Source of the DNA: Terfezia claveryi
Taxonomy: Eukaryota; Ascomycota; Pezizomycetes; Pezizales; Pezizaceae
NCBI GenBank assembly: GCA_015179025.1
Contig: WHUX01000018.1
Span: forward strand, 310,001 to 374,000
Length of the DNA stretch: 64,000 nucleotides
Reading direction: 5' to 3'
The translations under genes were made by a program, and so were the position numbers. The notes under the pieces were generated by a model. That model searched no databases, was not told the DNA's origin, and saw only the letters and a program-made list of their open reading frames with translations. Each line of letters opens with the position of its first letter. Within the stretch, counting starts at the first letter, position 1. Positions 25,544 through 36,299 of this stretch are shown here, in pieces.

Positions 25544-25679
25544 TCAGAGCACTCTGTTCATTCAACGACCTCATTACTTGCGCCTTCATTCCTTCGTCGG
25601 TGGATTTTCGATAAACCTATCGCCATATATATCACTCCTTCGAATCAGCATACTACTCTTCGCAAATACGAGCATCAAA

Positions 25680-26054
25680 ATGCAGTTTCGTAACATTATC
25701 GCCGTCCTCTGCTTCCTCATCGCTAACATCGGCTTCGCCTCGGCCATTGATGACGTTACTTTTGTAACCATGACTACGGAGATTGAAGTCACCTCTACAG
25801 TATATGTAGGTACTGTCACTATGACTGGTCAACCAACAACCACCCAAGAGTCTAGTTACATTCCGCTCACCACAATTTATTCCAATAACACCGTGGTCGA
25901 GCCGACTGCAACTGGCACTGGTTCGCAAAACTCCACTGCTCCTACTCCATCGACAAGTACCAAGAACTCAAGTAGCTCTGCTACTAATTTTTCTGGATCA
26001 ATTCGTTTGGCTGCAGCTGCTGGGGCAATTGCAGCAGTGTTGGGAATGCTGTAA
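25680..26054 (+). CDS. Small GPI-anchored Ser/Thr-rich surface protein
   Basis: A 124-residue protein starting at the ATG at 25680 (context ATCAAAATGC); a longer in-frame reading to 25509 exists but would bury the signal peptide. Residues 1-22 are a signal peptide (MQFRNIIAVLCFLIANIGFA, likely cut after SA). The mature part is rich in Thr, Ser and Val (FVTMTTEIEVTSTVYVGTV), and there are several N-x-S/T sites (NNT, NST, NSS, NFS). The C-terminus has a small-residue omega region (NFSGS) and a hydrophobic tail (IRLAAAAGAIAAVLGML), i.e. a GPI-attachment signal. Such proteins sit in the plasma membrane or cell wall. The family is not recognised beyond this architecture. Confidence 0.8.
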   Translation: MQFRNIIAVLCFLIANIGFASAIDDVTFVTMTTEIEVTSTVYVGTVTMTGQPTTTQESSYIPLTTIYSNNTVVEPTATGTGSQNSTAPTPSTSTKNSSSSATNFSGSIRLAAAAGAIAAVLGML

Positions 26055-26818
26055 GGGCCATGGGATTGGCGTTTCGAAGGGAAAGGACGGATGGAAAGGT
26101 AGTTTATGACGGTTGATTACTTTACGCTGTTATGTTTCTTGAAGAAGCTTTTCTGGTTTGGCGGAGGTTTGGGTTTGCTTGAGCTTAATTTGAACTTGTC
26201 GGCCTGGTTGAACTTGCTCTTGGTTTTCTGATCGTATGGCTGTAATATCGAATGCTGGCTTGGTGATGGCTTCAAATTCGGGGGACACTTGTTTTATCTT
26301 TTTCTTTTCAATATCTCGATGGGCGTTGTGTTTGGGGATGCTGGTGGATATTGAGTATCGTTACTTCAAACTCAAGCTATGCTTCAGAGCGGCTTGCGTC
26401 ATGTAATGAGATTGGAGAATAATTTGCGTCACTCGTCTGGGAGTACCGTGTTACTATTCATTCGGTTAGCAACATATCTGCCATTGTGCCTTGGGGCACT
26501 TACTTTTCTACGATTCACGGGATTCGCCTTCACGGGGCAACATTCTGGTTATATGAGTACAGGTACCCATAACATAATCGTAACTGTTCTCAAGAATCCA
26601 CCCAAGTAAGGCATCGCATGTGTGAAAAGCATAGGTTCGCGGAGGTAGAGAATAACAGTGTTAAACATTCGGGATATTCTAACGCTTCTTTGCAATTTAA
26701 AAACACAAAGTAAACCAATGCAAAGATATTCAGATAAGTTCATTTTGAGAAGCAACCTAATTTGAGGAGGGATTTAAAGGGAGGGGGAGGAAATCAAGAG
26801 GATTCCTTTAACCAATTG
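26055..26818. other. Convergent 3' flanks
   Basis: The interval separates the plus-strand GPI-protein gene from the minus-strand split-barrel gene, so it contains two 3' ends. A GT-rich stretch (26100-26360) follows the GPI gene. I see no gene, RNA or repeat. Confidence 0.45.
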
Positions 26819-27692
26819 TTAGGTTCCATTTGGAATCCCCGCAGCAAAGTTTCCACTTTCCATTCCAAAGCCTCCTCCGCATTCGGCACTCCCTGGGTCA
26901 AGGCATTCATAATCTTTTACACCACCACTATAATCAGATACTCTTGCCCAGCCAATTCTCACTACCACAGCCCTCAACTCCTCACCAACAAGATAGCATC
27001 TGTTTTCAGCCTCTGGATTGTTTTCTAAATGCTTCCTTTTGTAAAATTCTTCGGCTTCGGTACCATGTGGGATTATGTATGCATAGCCATTTAGTGTAGC
27101 GGATATTGATGAGAGTTCAGCGGAGTTGAGATTGGCTAGCAAGGCTGCTAATGACGATTGTTCTGGCCTGCTAGACGGTATGGCCCCACTTTGGACCTGG
27201 GAGTCACGCTCCTCTTCCATGGTGGGATTGGTGATGGTAGATGTGGGATCAAGCGAGGTAGAGCTGGGGCGATGGGAGACCCAGTCATGGACGAGGAGAC
27301 TGACTCTAGGGTTCGAAATGAGGTTGAGCGTCTTCTTGGTGGAGGCTTGGGTGGTGAGGATGATCAATGGGCCATTTTCACTGGTCGAGCTTGGCCTGCC
27401 GGGGATGGGCGGAATAGGGTATGGGGAGCTCGGAAGATAGGTGTAGTTCATTAGCGATACCTATCAACAGTGAGAAAGCTTGCTTATAGGAGATTGTGGG
27501 TTTATGGTCAATTGTATACATGGGGCCAGAGTCCATCAGAAGTGGCTAGATGAAGCTGTGGGAGGAGAGAGAGATAAGCAATCTTGTCATCCACAAAGCA
27601 ATGATAATCATGGGGCTGAGTACATATCGAGCATTATTCAGACATGCAATGACTTCCATCGGCAGCTGGTTTTCGTGACTACTTGCTGCCAT
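26819..27692 (-). CDS. FMN-binding split-barrel (pyridoxamine-phosphate-oxidase-like) protein
   Basis: Model: complement(join(26819..27460,27520..27555,27624..27692)), 248 residues; all introns are phase 0 with GTACTC/GTATAC donors. The exons join as LPMEVIACLNNARY, then LHLATSDGLWPH, then VSLMNYTYLPSS, a continuous PNPOx-like N-terminus that only appears after splicing. The fold's further elements are LIILTTQASTKKTLNLISNP and RVSLLVHDWVSHRP, and near the C-terminus LVGEELRAVVVRIGWARVSD. This resembles the yeast YLR456W/YPR172W family of uncharacterised flavin-binding proteins; the substrate is not known. The 36-nt middle exon is very small. The gene is divergent from the membrane-protein gene to its right. 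Confidence 0.85.
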
Positions 27693-28418
27693 CGTTTCAG
27701 GGTTAATGTTCGATATTGGTCGAAACTTCAAGCACGAGGAAGGGCTCGGTAACAGGCAGGAAATTGTTTTGGTGCGAACAGCCCTTCAAGTCCTACCGTA
27801 GTCTTTGGAATTGCGTAGCCAAGAAACACATTCCTATACCTAGTTCGTCACGCAACATCCCCTACCCACATCAATACTACTGTACATACCGTATGCTCTT
27901 CCGTGGATTTGAACGGGATCAGCGGACGCCTTCATCAAAGATACCCCTTGGACAGCCTTGGGCTTCCAGAGTCCGGGAAGCTTCAATGGCCAGTTAGCTC
28001 CCTTGCCGTAGCCCAACAAAACCAACCCCTGCATAACCTCGCTCATTGTACGCACCCGTCGTACGAGTAGCCACTGTGGAGACTGGTCGATCCTATACTC
28101 CGTTCACGCCACCGTGAAAAACAAGATCCTCATTTGACGGTGGCCTAGTCACAAACCAGGGCTCGGTAGAGAAAATCCCCGGGGCGTTGTGACGAACACG
28201 TAAGTAAGTAAAGCGCGAAGGAAGAAATCAAGGCTGAGCCTTTTGCGATGAGATCTCATCCCAATCCTCGTGCATGTATTTTTTACATTTATGATACCTT
28301 TGGGCAAATTGATAGAACTTGGGCATGAGTTTCCATCGTTAGCACTCGTGGTTTTCAAAACGATATACCCCATATTTGAACAAAAAGACCAAGCCATCTT
28401 GTATATACCCCAGTTTTG
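27693..28418. other. Divergent promoter region
   Basis: About 730 bp between the start codons of the split-barrel gene (-) and the membrane-protein gene (+). It must contain both promoters. No coding region is supported and no repeat stands out; unannotated upstream exons of the membrane-protein gene cannot be excluded. Confidence 0.4.
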
Positions 28419-29999
28419 ATGTCTGACTCGGATCCCCAAGCCCAAAATGCTATCCACCGCACCCCATTCAATACGACCACCTCACTCCTCAGCCATATCA
28501 TCCCCATCGCCCTCTTTGCAGCCCAGTCCCTGCACATGCGTTATGCCCTTCGTCCATGGTGGTCTCTCACCAAATTGGGACATGTACTTCTCCGAATCTT
28601 CTTCCCAGAGAGCATCATATGGTTTGTTGGCCGGGAGGAATGGGAGAGACGGTGGGTTGTGCGGGAAATCGAGAGGCAATTGGAAGAAAAAGGTCAATTG
28701 GGAAATGAATGGGACGAAGGAAGTGCATTACAGAGGTTGATGAGTGTACAAGGTGGGAGGGTATTCTTCAAGTTCTTTGATGATGCAGGCGGGGAGAAGT
28801 CAGCAGTGAGGAAGGAGATGACGAGTATGGAGAATGAACTGCCGCCGATGCCTGAGGTACCGCAGCGTGAGCAATTGAGAAGACCGCCACAACAACCAGG
28901 AAATCCTCAGCAGGAACAGCACCCACGGCATGCAGGTCATTATCCCACCCAAGAGCGCCTCTCACCATACATATCCCCGGCGGGCGTTACCCCACAATCA
29001 GGCCCTCAGATAACCCCACCATACCCTGTTAGCGAGTTCAACCTCCCACTAGACAGCTTCCCACTAGTGCCCCCCCACCGTTCAAGTTTCCGACGCCCCA
29101 GTGCTCACCGGAGCCTCACATCAGAGACTGAGACCACTGCTGTTCTCCTGTATCCCGACAATCATGCCCAATCCCCATTACGCCAACAACGCCGCATCAC
29201 CTGGAGTCTGGACCCCCCGACCCACCTCCGCCGCCTGCTCGCAACTGATATCCCTCTCTACATCAACATATTCAACCTACTGCCCCCTGGCTCGCCAACA
29301 TATATCGGTCTAATAAATCTCCACATCGCCCTCCCACCGGACCTCCCAACCGTCCTCCTCATTTCGCAACTTACATGGGCCATAACAACTTTAGCTCTCC
29401 GTAGTCCTGCGTATTCAGTGGGAGGTGAGACCACAATTTCCCTGCTCGAGATGTATACCGTCTACGCCCTTATCGCCTTCCTCATTGAGCGAGTAGCCAT
29501 CGTAGGTTGTCGCCGTCCCGCATGGGGCGGCTCTGGTAATGGGGGGTACATAATTGTGGAAATGCACCGGGAGGATTATGTCCATGAAGTCCCTGTGCCT
29601 CCGAGGCGCGGTGCGCGAAGGGGTGTTCATCAGTATTTTTGGGTTCCCTTGGTACTCATGGGATTGGCGTATCCGGTGGTGTTGGTGATTTATGCAGCGG
29701 GGATTTATAGAGCTGGTACTATGAAGGGGGTTCCGCAGATTCCGGCGGTAATTGGTGTGGTGACGGGAGTGTATGTGCTTGCGGTATTGACCTTTTTAGC
29801 GGTGCAGACAATCGAGAGGCAGGGCAGAGAGCCGGTCGGAGATTGGTTGAGGTGGGTGCCGAAGGCGAAGTGGGTTCTGTGGGGTCTAGTAGGCGCTGGG
29901 AGGGTGGTCGTGGGGGTATGGGGCGTGTGGCAGCTTGTGGAAGCGAGGAGCGTGGGAGGGTGGGAAAGTTGGTGGGGGTGGCCGCATATAAGCGGGTGA
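28419..29999 (+). CDS. Multi-pass membrane protein, family not recognised
   Basis: Single open exon of 526 residues from the ATG at 28419. Hydrophobic segments: LLSHIIPIALFAAQSL (about 23-38), LGHVLLRIFFPESIIWFVG (about 53-71), LPTVLLISQLTWAITTLAL, LEMYTVYALIAFLIERVAIV, WVPLVLMGLAYPVVLVIYAA, IPAVIGVVTGVYVLAVLTFL and WVLWGLVGAGRVVVGVWGVW, so about seven possible membrane spans. Between the second and third is a long hydrophilic, Pro/Gln-rich loop of roughly 200 residues. I do not recognise the family; the pattern of two N-terminal spans, a disordered loop and a C-terminal span cluster is seen in many uncharacterised fungal membrane proteins. Downstream sequence (30000-30288) is the shared 3' end with the convergent HAD gene. 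Confidence 0.65.
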   Translation: MSDSDPQAQNAIHRTPFNTTTSLLSHIIPIALFAAQSLHMRYALRPWWSLTKLGHVLLRIFFPESIIWFVGREEWERRWVVREIERQLEEKGQLGNEWDEGSALQRLMSVQGGRVFFKFFDDAGGEKSAVRKEMTSMENELPPMPEVPQREQLRRPPQQPGNPQQEQHPRHAGHYPTQERLSPYISPAGVTPQSGPQITPPYPVSEFNLPLDSFPLVPPHRSSFRRPSAHRSLTSETETTAVLLYPDNHAQSPLRQQRRITWSLDPPTHLRRLLATDIPLYINIFNLLPPGSPTYIGLINLHIALPPDLPTVLLISQLTWAITTLALRSPAYSVGGETTISLLEMYTVYALIAFLIERVAIVGCRRPAWGGSGNGGYIIVEMHREDYVHEVPVPPRRGARRGVHQYFWVPLVLMGLAYPVVLVIYAAGIYRAGTMKGVPQIPAVIGVVTGVYVLAVLTFLAVQTIERQGREPVGDWLRWVPKAKWVLWGLVGAGRVVVGVWGVWQLVEARSVGGWESWWGWPHISG

Positions 30000-30288
30000 T
30001 TGCCCTACTTGTATATGTTAACGAGACATCCAGATAATTGTGTGGTGTTTATGAGCATTCCCTCTATTTCTTTGTGTTTTGTATTGGCGTATTCAGGCGA
30101 GGCAACATGTACTCTCATACAAGAAATATAGGAAAACATAATATACATTACTGTAAACCTAACGGTATCTCATGGGTAATCAGTCCTAAAAGCACACCGC
30201 AGTGGATATGACTCTATGGAAAAAGGCCTCTCTTATGGGTATGCTCATAGGTATGTACTTCTAACCCTAAATGCTCTGCGATCGCTGC

Positions 30289-31768
30289 CTATAGCTGTCT
30301 CCACCCCTCCATCATCAACGCCCATTGAACCGCTTTACACACATCCTTCACCACGATCTTCGGCTCACCTCCCGGCGGGAATGACTGCCCGGGTTTATAC
30401 ACCCCAGTTTCCACCAACACGCTTACCCACTCAACACCTCTTCGGCTCTTGAACATATTTGCCCCTTGGATATCACTAAGCGGGTTGTCACCGATCATAT
30501 ACACCCGTTTCAATTGATCCTTCGCCCCAACATGCTCTTTCTCAGCCAGCTGCTTCACGAGCTGATCTTCGGCGTATTCATAGGTCTCTTGGGATGGTTT
30601 CCCGATACAGGCATACTTCAACTGCGGATCAAAATCCGGGTGAGTAGCTTCCACAACCCGGCGATAGGTACCTTCTAGGGCGGCGCGGAATGCACCTTGA
30701 CCTAGGCGTGGAGTGGGATGACTTGCTGCAAACAGGAGATCAGGGTTTGAGAATATGAGTGCCGGCGGAGGATTCCCCGCTGTATCGCCCCCCAACGCAG
30801 GAATAATAATATCTAGTAGAAGCTGTATATTCAACCCCCAGTCTCTTGGGTCATGGAAGACAAGGATTGCATCGATGGGCATAACTTCGCCGCTTGGGAG
30901 ACGAGGGAGCGGTTTTGTGGCTTTCCGTATTTTTGGGGTGACAAGACGGTATGGCCATAAAGTGCTTGTCTCGCTTCCCTTGCCTGCTGCGCATTCTACC
31001 ATAAAGTCCTCTATGATGACCACATTCTTGAAACCATAGTACTCCGCAACGTCGCGGCATGATAAATCCACAGAGCCGCCAAGAACGAGGACAGAGTTCG
31101 CGAGTTCCCGTCCCCCAGGAACATGAGGGTCATAAGCAGGAGGAAGCTTTCCTTGGGCTGCAATCAGACGGAATGGTGTGTGCGATTGGATGATGTTTGT
31201 TTCAAGAAAGGGAAGGTTGAATAGCCTAGAGAAGAGAGTGGCACGAGCATTCTCAGTTACTCCTCCACTATTGGTAAGGAGGAGGAAGGGAATAGAGTAG
31301 AGGTGGAGTTGGTGAAGTGTGGGTTGAGCCAGGGGATATAGAGTTTTGGAGTGCGCAAGGACGCCGTCGATGCTAGTAAACACTGTCAATTATGTTGCTC
31401 TAGAAACGCGCAAGAGGAATCGGATATTTGCAAGGAGGTAAACCTTACTCAAATGCAAAAGCGAAAGGCGAGGTACCGGTCCATGATGAAGGGGGAATAG
31501 GGAGCAGTGGAGGTCGCTCTGTGGCCGTGGAAGAAGGCAAATCAGTGGTAGTAGTCTCGCTAATGGGACGTTCACCGCGGGGGGGACCACAGTGGAATTG
31601 AGATCGTAGGGAATGACAAGCAGGAGGTCTTGCGAAGAAGCGGGGGGTAAGTGCGTTCCTGGAAGTGAGGGGGACGGAGCACGCAGTATAAAGATTGGCG
31701 GATTGAATTCCCCGGCGGGAAATTTGTAGCACTGCAGTCTTGCAGTGTGACACCGTTGCTGTCGTCAT
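30289..31768 (-). CDS. Mitochondrial HAD-IIA family phosphatase-like protein (YKR070W/CECR5 type)
   Basis: Model: complement(join(30289..31372,31449..31768)), 467 residues. The intron (GTAAGGTTT...TTTACTAG) interrupts the codon for the catalytic aspartate: splicing restores FAFDIDGVLAHS, HAD motif I (DxD, about residue 107). Motif II is LLLTNSGGV; the C-terminal cap/core boundary has IGKPSQETYEYA and motif III/IV is VYMIGDNPLSDIQGAN. The N-terminus from MTTATVSHCKTAVLQISRRG is Arg/Ser/Ala-rich and lacks acids, as expected of a mitochondrial presequence. Yeast YKR070W is a mitochondrial member of this family; substrate unknown. A start at 31816 would add 16 residues. Confidence 0.9.
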
Positions 31769-32084
31769 GGCTGGTGGGAAGCTGTAAATATTTTCCTCAC
31801 AAGATGCGCAAGCCAATTAGCTTTCACTTGTCAGGGTCGGGAATAGAAAAATCTATACCCCGCGATCGAACGAACCTAACTAGGGGTCCCATAAAAAGGT
31901 TTGACAGTACTTACTACGGTATACCTAACTTTGCATTACTCCGTATATTGCATGCCATACACAAAATACTAAAGTTCTTGAAGTTCTACAATGCCCTTCA
32001 TGCAATACTAGTATTTACAATTTATTCTTGTCTCTATAAGTATCTATAGGATAAGAAAGCCATCGCCCACACATCAATTCAACG
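31769..32084. other. Short divergent intergenic region
   Basis: About 316 bp separate the start codons of the HAD gene (-) and the HNH-domain gene (+). It is AT-leaning near 31980-32050 and presumably holds both promoters; no distinct site could be named. Confidence 0.4.
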
Positions 32085-33071
32085 ATGCTGATTGACCGTT
32101 TGTTGGGTCGAAACGTTCAGTTTTACAATGCGACATCGCCGGAGGTTGCTCTGGGGGGATTGATTCAGAATGGTTCAGTAACAGAAGCCAACTTTCTGGA
32201 CATGCTGGAGATACTGCTTATTACGGAGATGCCTATCCGAGTACACAAGAGAGATTCCGGTCACATAATTACGAGGACAAATACTAGGCTGGAGGCCGGA
32301 CACCATGATGTCTATTGCGATCGTAAGTGCCAAGTTCTAGGAGTCTGTCGATTGATGCTAATGAATAGGTCATATTCATGTCAACAACGAGCCGTGCGTG
32401 CAGCGGTTGATATCTCATAACGTATCAGGCAGGGGTGGGGCATTTACTACCGAAATTCGCGCTCGGGATGGAAGATGTGTTATTTCTGGTCTTGTGAATA
32501 AAGGTGCTTATCGTGGAGACTGGTCTCGTTGTGAAGCAGCACATATTTTTCCGTTAAATGCGGAGAGTGTGTGGGATGAGCGGGGATATTGGAGGTGTAT
32601 TATGGATATGGATGGCACGAATGGAGTGTCGAAGCCTAACTCGCTGCAGAATGGCTTTTTGCTTCGGAGAGATATCCATACCATGTTTGAACAGTACTTA
32701 ATATCAGTGAATCCAGATGTGAGTAGTTCATCGTTCATAAGTACGGCGAAATGTATACGTCTACTGACGAAGTCGTAGGACAATTATAAGATTGTGACAT
32801 TTAGTGATGACTTGGATGGCTTGGACGGAAGAGTGCTTAAACCGGTGTGTCGAAATCTGAATAATCCACATTCTGTCTGTATCGGATGAGTTACTTCGAT
32901 GGCATTTCAGACAGTCGGTATTAGCGAACATGAGAGGAGCGCGGGAGCCGATATCTGAGCATGATTTTTCAGGTGGCGACATCTGATGGAGTGATTAGCA
33001 GAGAGAAGTATGAAAAGGAGAGATTAGAAATGGAGGTAGCGGCAAGGCTAAGGGGGTTTGTGAATGTATAG
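32085..33071 (+). pseudogene. HNH-endonuclease-domain gene with frameshifted 3' end
   Basis: Model: join(32085..32322,32369..32718,32779..32889), 232 residues before the first stop; the two introns (GTAAGTGCC..AATAG and GTGAGTAG..GTCGTAG) close in phase. The protein contains a fungal HNH_2-type core: RDGRCVISG, then RCEAAHIFPL (the His of HNH), NSLQNGFLLRRDIHTMFEQY and ISVNPD. After HSVCIG the frame ends, but the family's C-terminal block DELLRWHFRQSVLANMRGAR continues at 32885 in the +1 frame, and a final helix, KYEKERLEMEVAARL, runs in yet another frame to 33071. A TCTGTCTG duplication at 32872-32879 explains the first shift. It is therefore a truncated or recently broken gene. It lies at the edge of the transposon-rich part. 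Confidence 0.75.
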
Positions 33072-33159
33072 GAATAGGTTAAGTAGGTAAGTAATGGAGG
33101 AAATGGGAAGAAATTTGGCAAAAGCCCGATATAGGGTTTTAGAGTTGCAAGATATAGGG

Positions 33160-33420
33160 TTAAGATTCGAGAGTCGTACCAATATCTAGCACTATCAAAG
33201 TACCCTAAAGAGGTATAAACAGAAAGACGTACTGTACAAGCAAGTACATGCAAATATTCGGAGGGTGCAACAGGTAGTAATAATGCGAGGGTTCAAATTC
33301 GAGAGTCGTGCCGAAATTTGGGCATGGCTGTCACAAGATATGGGGTTCAAATTCGAGAGTTGTGCCAATATCTGGTAAGACTGTCGCAGAATACAAGGTT
33401 TAAGGAACATAAGGTTATCT
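33160..33420. repeat. Imperfect tandem repeats with TTCGAGAGTYGTGCC core
   Basis: A unit of about 55-60 bp with the core TTCGAGAGTCGTRCC appears at about 33168, 33295 and 33350, the last two as close tandem copies beginning GGGTTCAAATTCGAGAGT. A related TTCGAGAGTCGAAC word occurs at 52651. No coding sense is visible. Confidence 0.55.
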
Positions 33421-33639
33421 TACTAGTTATATGTACTAGTCAAGATTAAGGATAAAGTTTTAAGCTAGCCAACCAGACCAGCTAGTAAGATATTAAGGTT
33501 TATAGGCTAAAGTGTTATGTTTTGAGAGTTATACTAGATCTAGCATAACTGTTACAAGTTCAAGTATAATCTATAGTAGTACTTAAACAGGCAAGTACAT
33601 AGGTTGCTAGTAAGGTATTAGGGTTTTGCAGGTAAAGGT

Positions 33640-34055
33640 ATCATGTTTCGTACTTATTTATTTAATATAATTATTAAATAAAAAAAGGCTATGATAGCTT
33701 ATTAGTAGTCTATTTCTTTACCTATTCCTTAATTTTTTAAATACCTCCTTTATAAGTAAAAGCTAGTAAAGATAGTAGTATTATTAGTTATTATAATTAT
33801 AGTAGTTTCTTATAAGAGTCTTTTATAAATATAAAGTTTATAATATAAGTTTTAAGGAATTTCTTTTTTTTAAGAACTAAGTTTAATAGATTATAGTTTA
33901 TACTCCTATATCTATAGTAATTATAGATTGTATATATTTTAATAATAAATATATAGTTATTTATAGTATAAAAGCTACTATAAATAGAATAATAAAAGTT
34001 CTAATAAAAGAACTAATATATTTTTTATATTCTTACTAATTGCTATAAGTTTTAT
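33640..34055. repeat. AT-rich block next to Gypsy element A
   Basis: About 415 bp of nearly pure A/T/TTATA sequence with scattered CTA words, ending exactly where the 3' LTR of element A begins. It resembles the 5460-6010 block and is most simply an old, mutation-eroded repeat. No gene is supported from 33072 to 34059. Confidence 0.5.
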
Positions 34056-34059
34056 TAAT

Positions 34060-34661
34060 TGTAACGAGGGCTCTGGGGGACAAGGCAATCAAGAGGTATG
34101 CCGGGCAGTAGCAAGGGGGAATCGCACACGTAGGAGCGCTACGTGTGTGACCGGTGAAGGCTGGAACGGGGGGCAAGGGCAAGAGGCAAGAGGGGCAGAG
34201 AGCAAGGGACACGAGACACATCAAAGGTAGTTGCCACATATGTATCGAGAGGGGGGAGCAGCTGTGCTGTCAGAGTTATTCATGAGACAAGGCAAGACGA
34301 GGGGGTGTACAAGGGAGGTACACCTTCCGAAGAGATAAGGTCCTGTATTGGTATACAAGATGTTGATGGGATCCAACGAAGTACGAGGGACAGGCTATAT
34401 ATACATAATCGGCCAGAGCAATGGGGAATAAGCTTCCCTATCTCGGAAGCCAAGGAAAGGTAATGATAACAATAACCCATTACCTGGATCGCAGGTGATG
34501 ACAAAGACACAATGGTAATAACCATCACCTGCGTCGCAGTGATGCCGAGGGCAACAATAACATAACCTATCACCTCGATGCAGGTGATGACAAAGACAAA
34601 GACAACAATGCATGACCATCACTGCATGTAGGTAATGACAACTGAACACATGGTTGTTATA
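34060..34661 (-). repeat. Probable 3' LTR of element A
   Basis: On the minus strand the LTR would open TATAACAACC after a purine tract (TGAAGGGGGATAG, about 34662-34674) and close CTCGTTACA at 34060. TGTAAC..GTTACA ends are expected, so the TATAAC start is one G-to-A change from canonical. Internal GGTGATGACAAAGACA motifs recur near 34494 and 34583. No second LTR copy exists in the window, so the boundaries are inferred from end motifs. Confidence 0.6.
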
Positions 34662-34799
34662 CTATCCCCCTTCAGGCTGGAGCTCCAGCGACTAGGAGGC
34701 CTAGGCATGATAACAGCAAAATCAACACAGAAACAACAACAATGGTAGAAACAAGAACCCCAACTCCAAACAACAACAAGATGCAAAAGGTCTGACATC

Positions 34800-36060
34800 A
34801 TTCAACTGGGCGAGGCTTCCTCGAGTATTGTTGGTGGAACAAGGTGACCAATCCTGTGCATTCTCTAAGTCCTCTGCGGGTTGCCAGGTAGTCTCCTCAT
34901 CCCCTACCCACTTGACCTTATACTGAACTCGCCCATAGCGCTTCTTGGAATCCAGTACCTCCTCAACCTCCACTCCTCTTCACCTGCAATCACTACGGGA
35001 GGGGGTGGGGGGTGCTTTTGCCCAGGGAGGGGATCGTTGGCGGCTGGTTCGATCTCCGAGACGTGAACGACTGGGTGGCGTTTGATGTCTTTAGGGAACT
35101 TCAACCGGTAGGCGTGAGTGCCCATATTCCCCAATATCTCATATGGCCCCAGGAACTTATGATCTAGCTTACGAGAAGGTTGTTCTATCCGAAAGTGCCG
35201 GCTGGAGAGCCACACCTTATCTCTTGGCTGATACCTGGGGGCTGGCAACCATGAGCTGTTAGCATACTTGGTTTGCCTGGCTTGTGCATATCCCAGCTCG
35301 GCTTTTAGGGTGGAGTGGAGCTCTGCAATTCCAGCTATGAACTCCTTGGCCGGGGGTGGACTCTCTGCAGGGGCGCCAGGGCATCCATAATTGGGGGTGC
35401 CAACCGTAATTGGCCAAAAGGGGGAGGTTTTCAAGGACTCTGAGAATTGGTTGTTTGCGGCGAACTCACAGGTTGCCAACAAGGACACCCAATTATTCTG
35501 CTGGTGGTTGACATAGGCCCGCAGATATTGTTCCATGATAGCGTTCATCCTTTCTGACTGGCCATCAGTCTGGGGGTGGTAGGCTGTCGAGAGGCTTATC
35601 CTGATCCCCAAAAGCTCGCAGAATGCTTTCCAGAATTCCAAGGTGAACTGAGGCTCTCGGTCAGATACAATGGATTCAGGGGAGACCATGATACCGGAAC
35701 ACGTTGGTGAGGTAGAGATTGGCTAGCTCCGGAGCAGAGCAGGTATCCCAACAAGGTATCACATGCCTCATTTTCGTCAGCCGATCTACCATCATCAGGA
35801 TGGTATTGAATCCCGAGTCCTCCGGCAACCCAGTTATAAAGTCCATGGTCAGGTGTTGCCAGGGTCGATCCGGGATCTTCAGGGGCTTCAAGGTTCCATA
35901 GGGGCATGGCGTGTAGGCTTTGATTGTTTACAGGTATGGTAGTTCTGCACATACCTTTCCATGTCTTTCCGCTGATCAATCCAGGTGTACTGCTTGGCTA
36001 GCAGCTCTAGGGTTTTAGCAACTCTAGGGTGGCCTGCGCTGGGGCATCTGGTGTTCCTTA
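34800..36060 (-). pseudogene. Element A integrase with chromodomain
   Basis: The integrase core reads DFITGLPEDSGFNTILMMVD (first Asp region), SIVSDREPQFTLEFW (second Asp) and STAYHPQTDGQSERMN (Glu). The C-terminal part has WLSSRHFRIEQPSRKLDHKF and LGPYEILGNMGTHAYRL. One base is missing near 34975, so the chromodomain VEEVLDSKKRYGRVQYKVKW lies in a neighbouring frame, and another shift separates HGLP from SIVSD near 35688. Chromodomains steer integration toward methylated H3K9 in this clade (family knowledge). Confidence 0.85.
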
Positions 36061-36299
36061 ATCAATTGTAGGTGCAGCTCTCCTTCCGGCATAAAGAGCC
36101 ATTGAGATGATAAAGAAGGCCCTCCTGGACAGCACATTTGGCCAGGGAGATCTTGGGGTGGCGGCGCTGGCTGGAATCCACTACGGCGATTATATCCTTA
36201 ACCAGGGGTCCTCCGCACATGCCTGCCATAGCCGTAGAAAGAGATTAGCTCTGGCTTCAGCAAGGGTATTGGCTGCTAGGTCAAGATTTTCTGGCTTCA

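Larger units (their letters stand above)
23304..25679. other. Long intergenic interval
   Basis: No coding gene is supported in 2.4 kb. It carries TIR elements at 24060-24231, a GC-biased GCGCTTGCGCGCG stretch just after a poly-T near 24178-24187, short AT-rich stretches around 23580-23800, and the promoter and leader of the GPI-protein gene with a 31-bp tandem duplication at 25482-25543. The leader from about 25330 is pyrimidine-rich. Confidence 0.45.

Noticed and set aside
25509..25679. Longer N-terminus for the GPI-anchored protein
   Set aside because: It would start inside the tandem-duplicated leader and place 57 residues ahead of a clear signal peptide.
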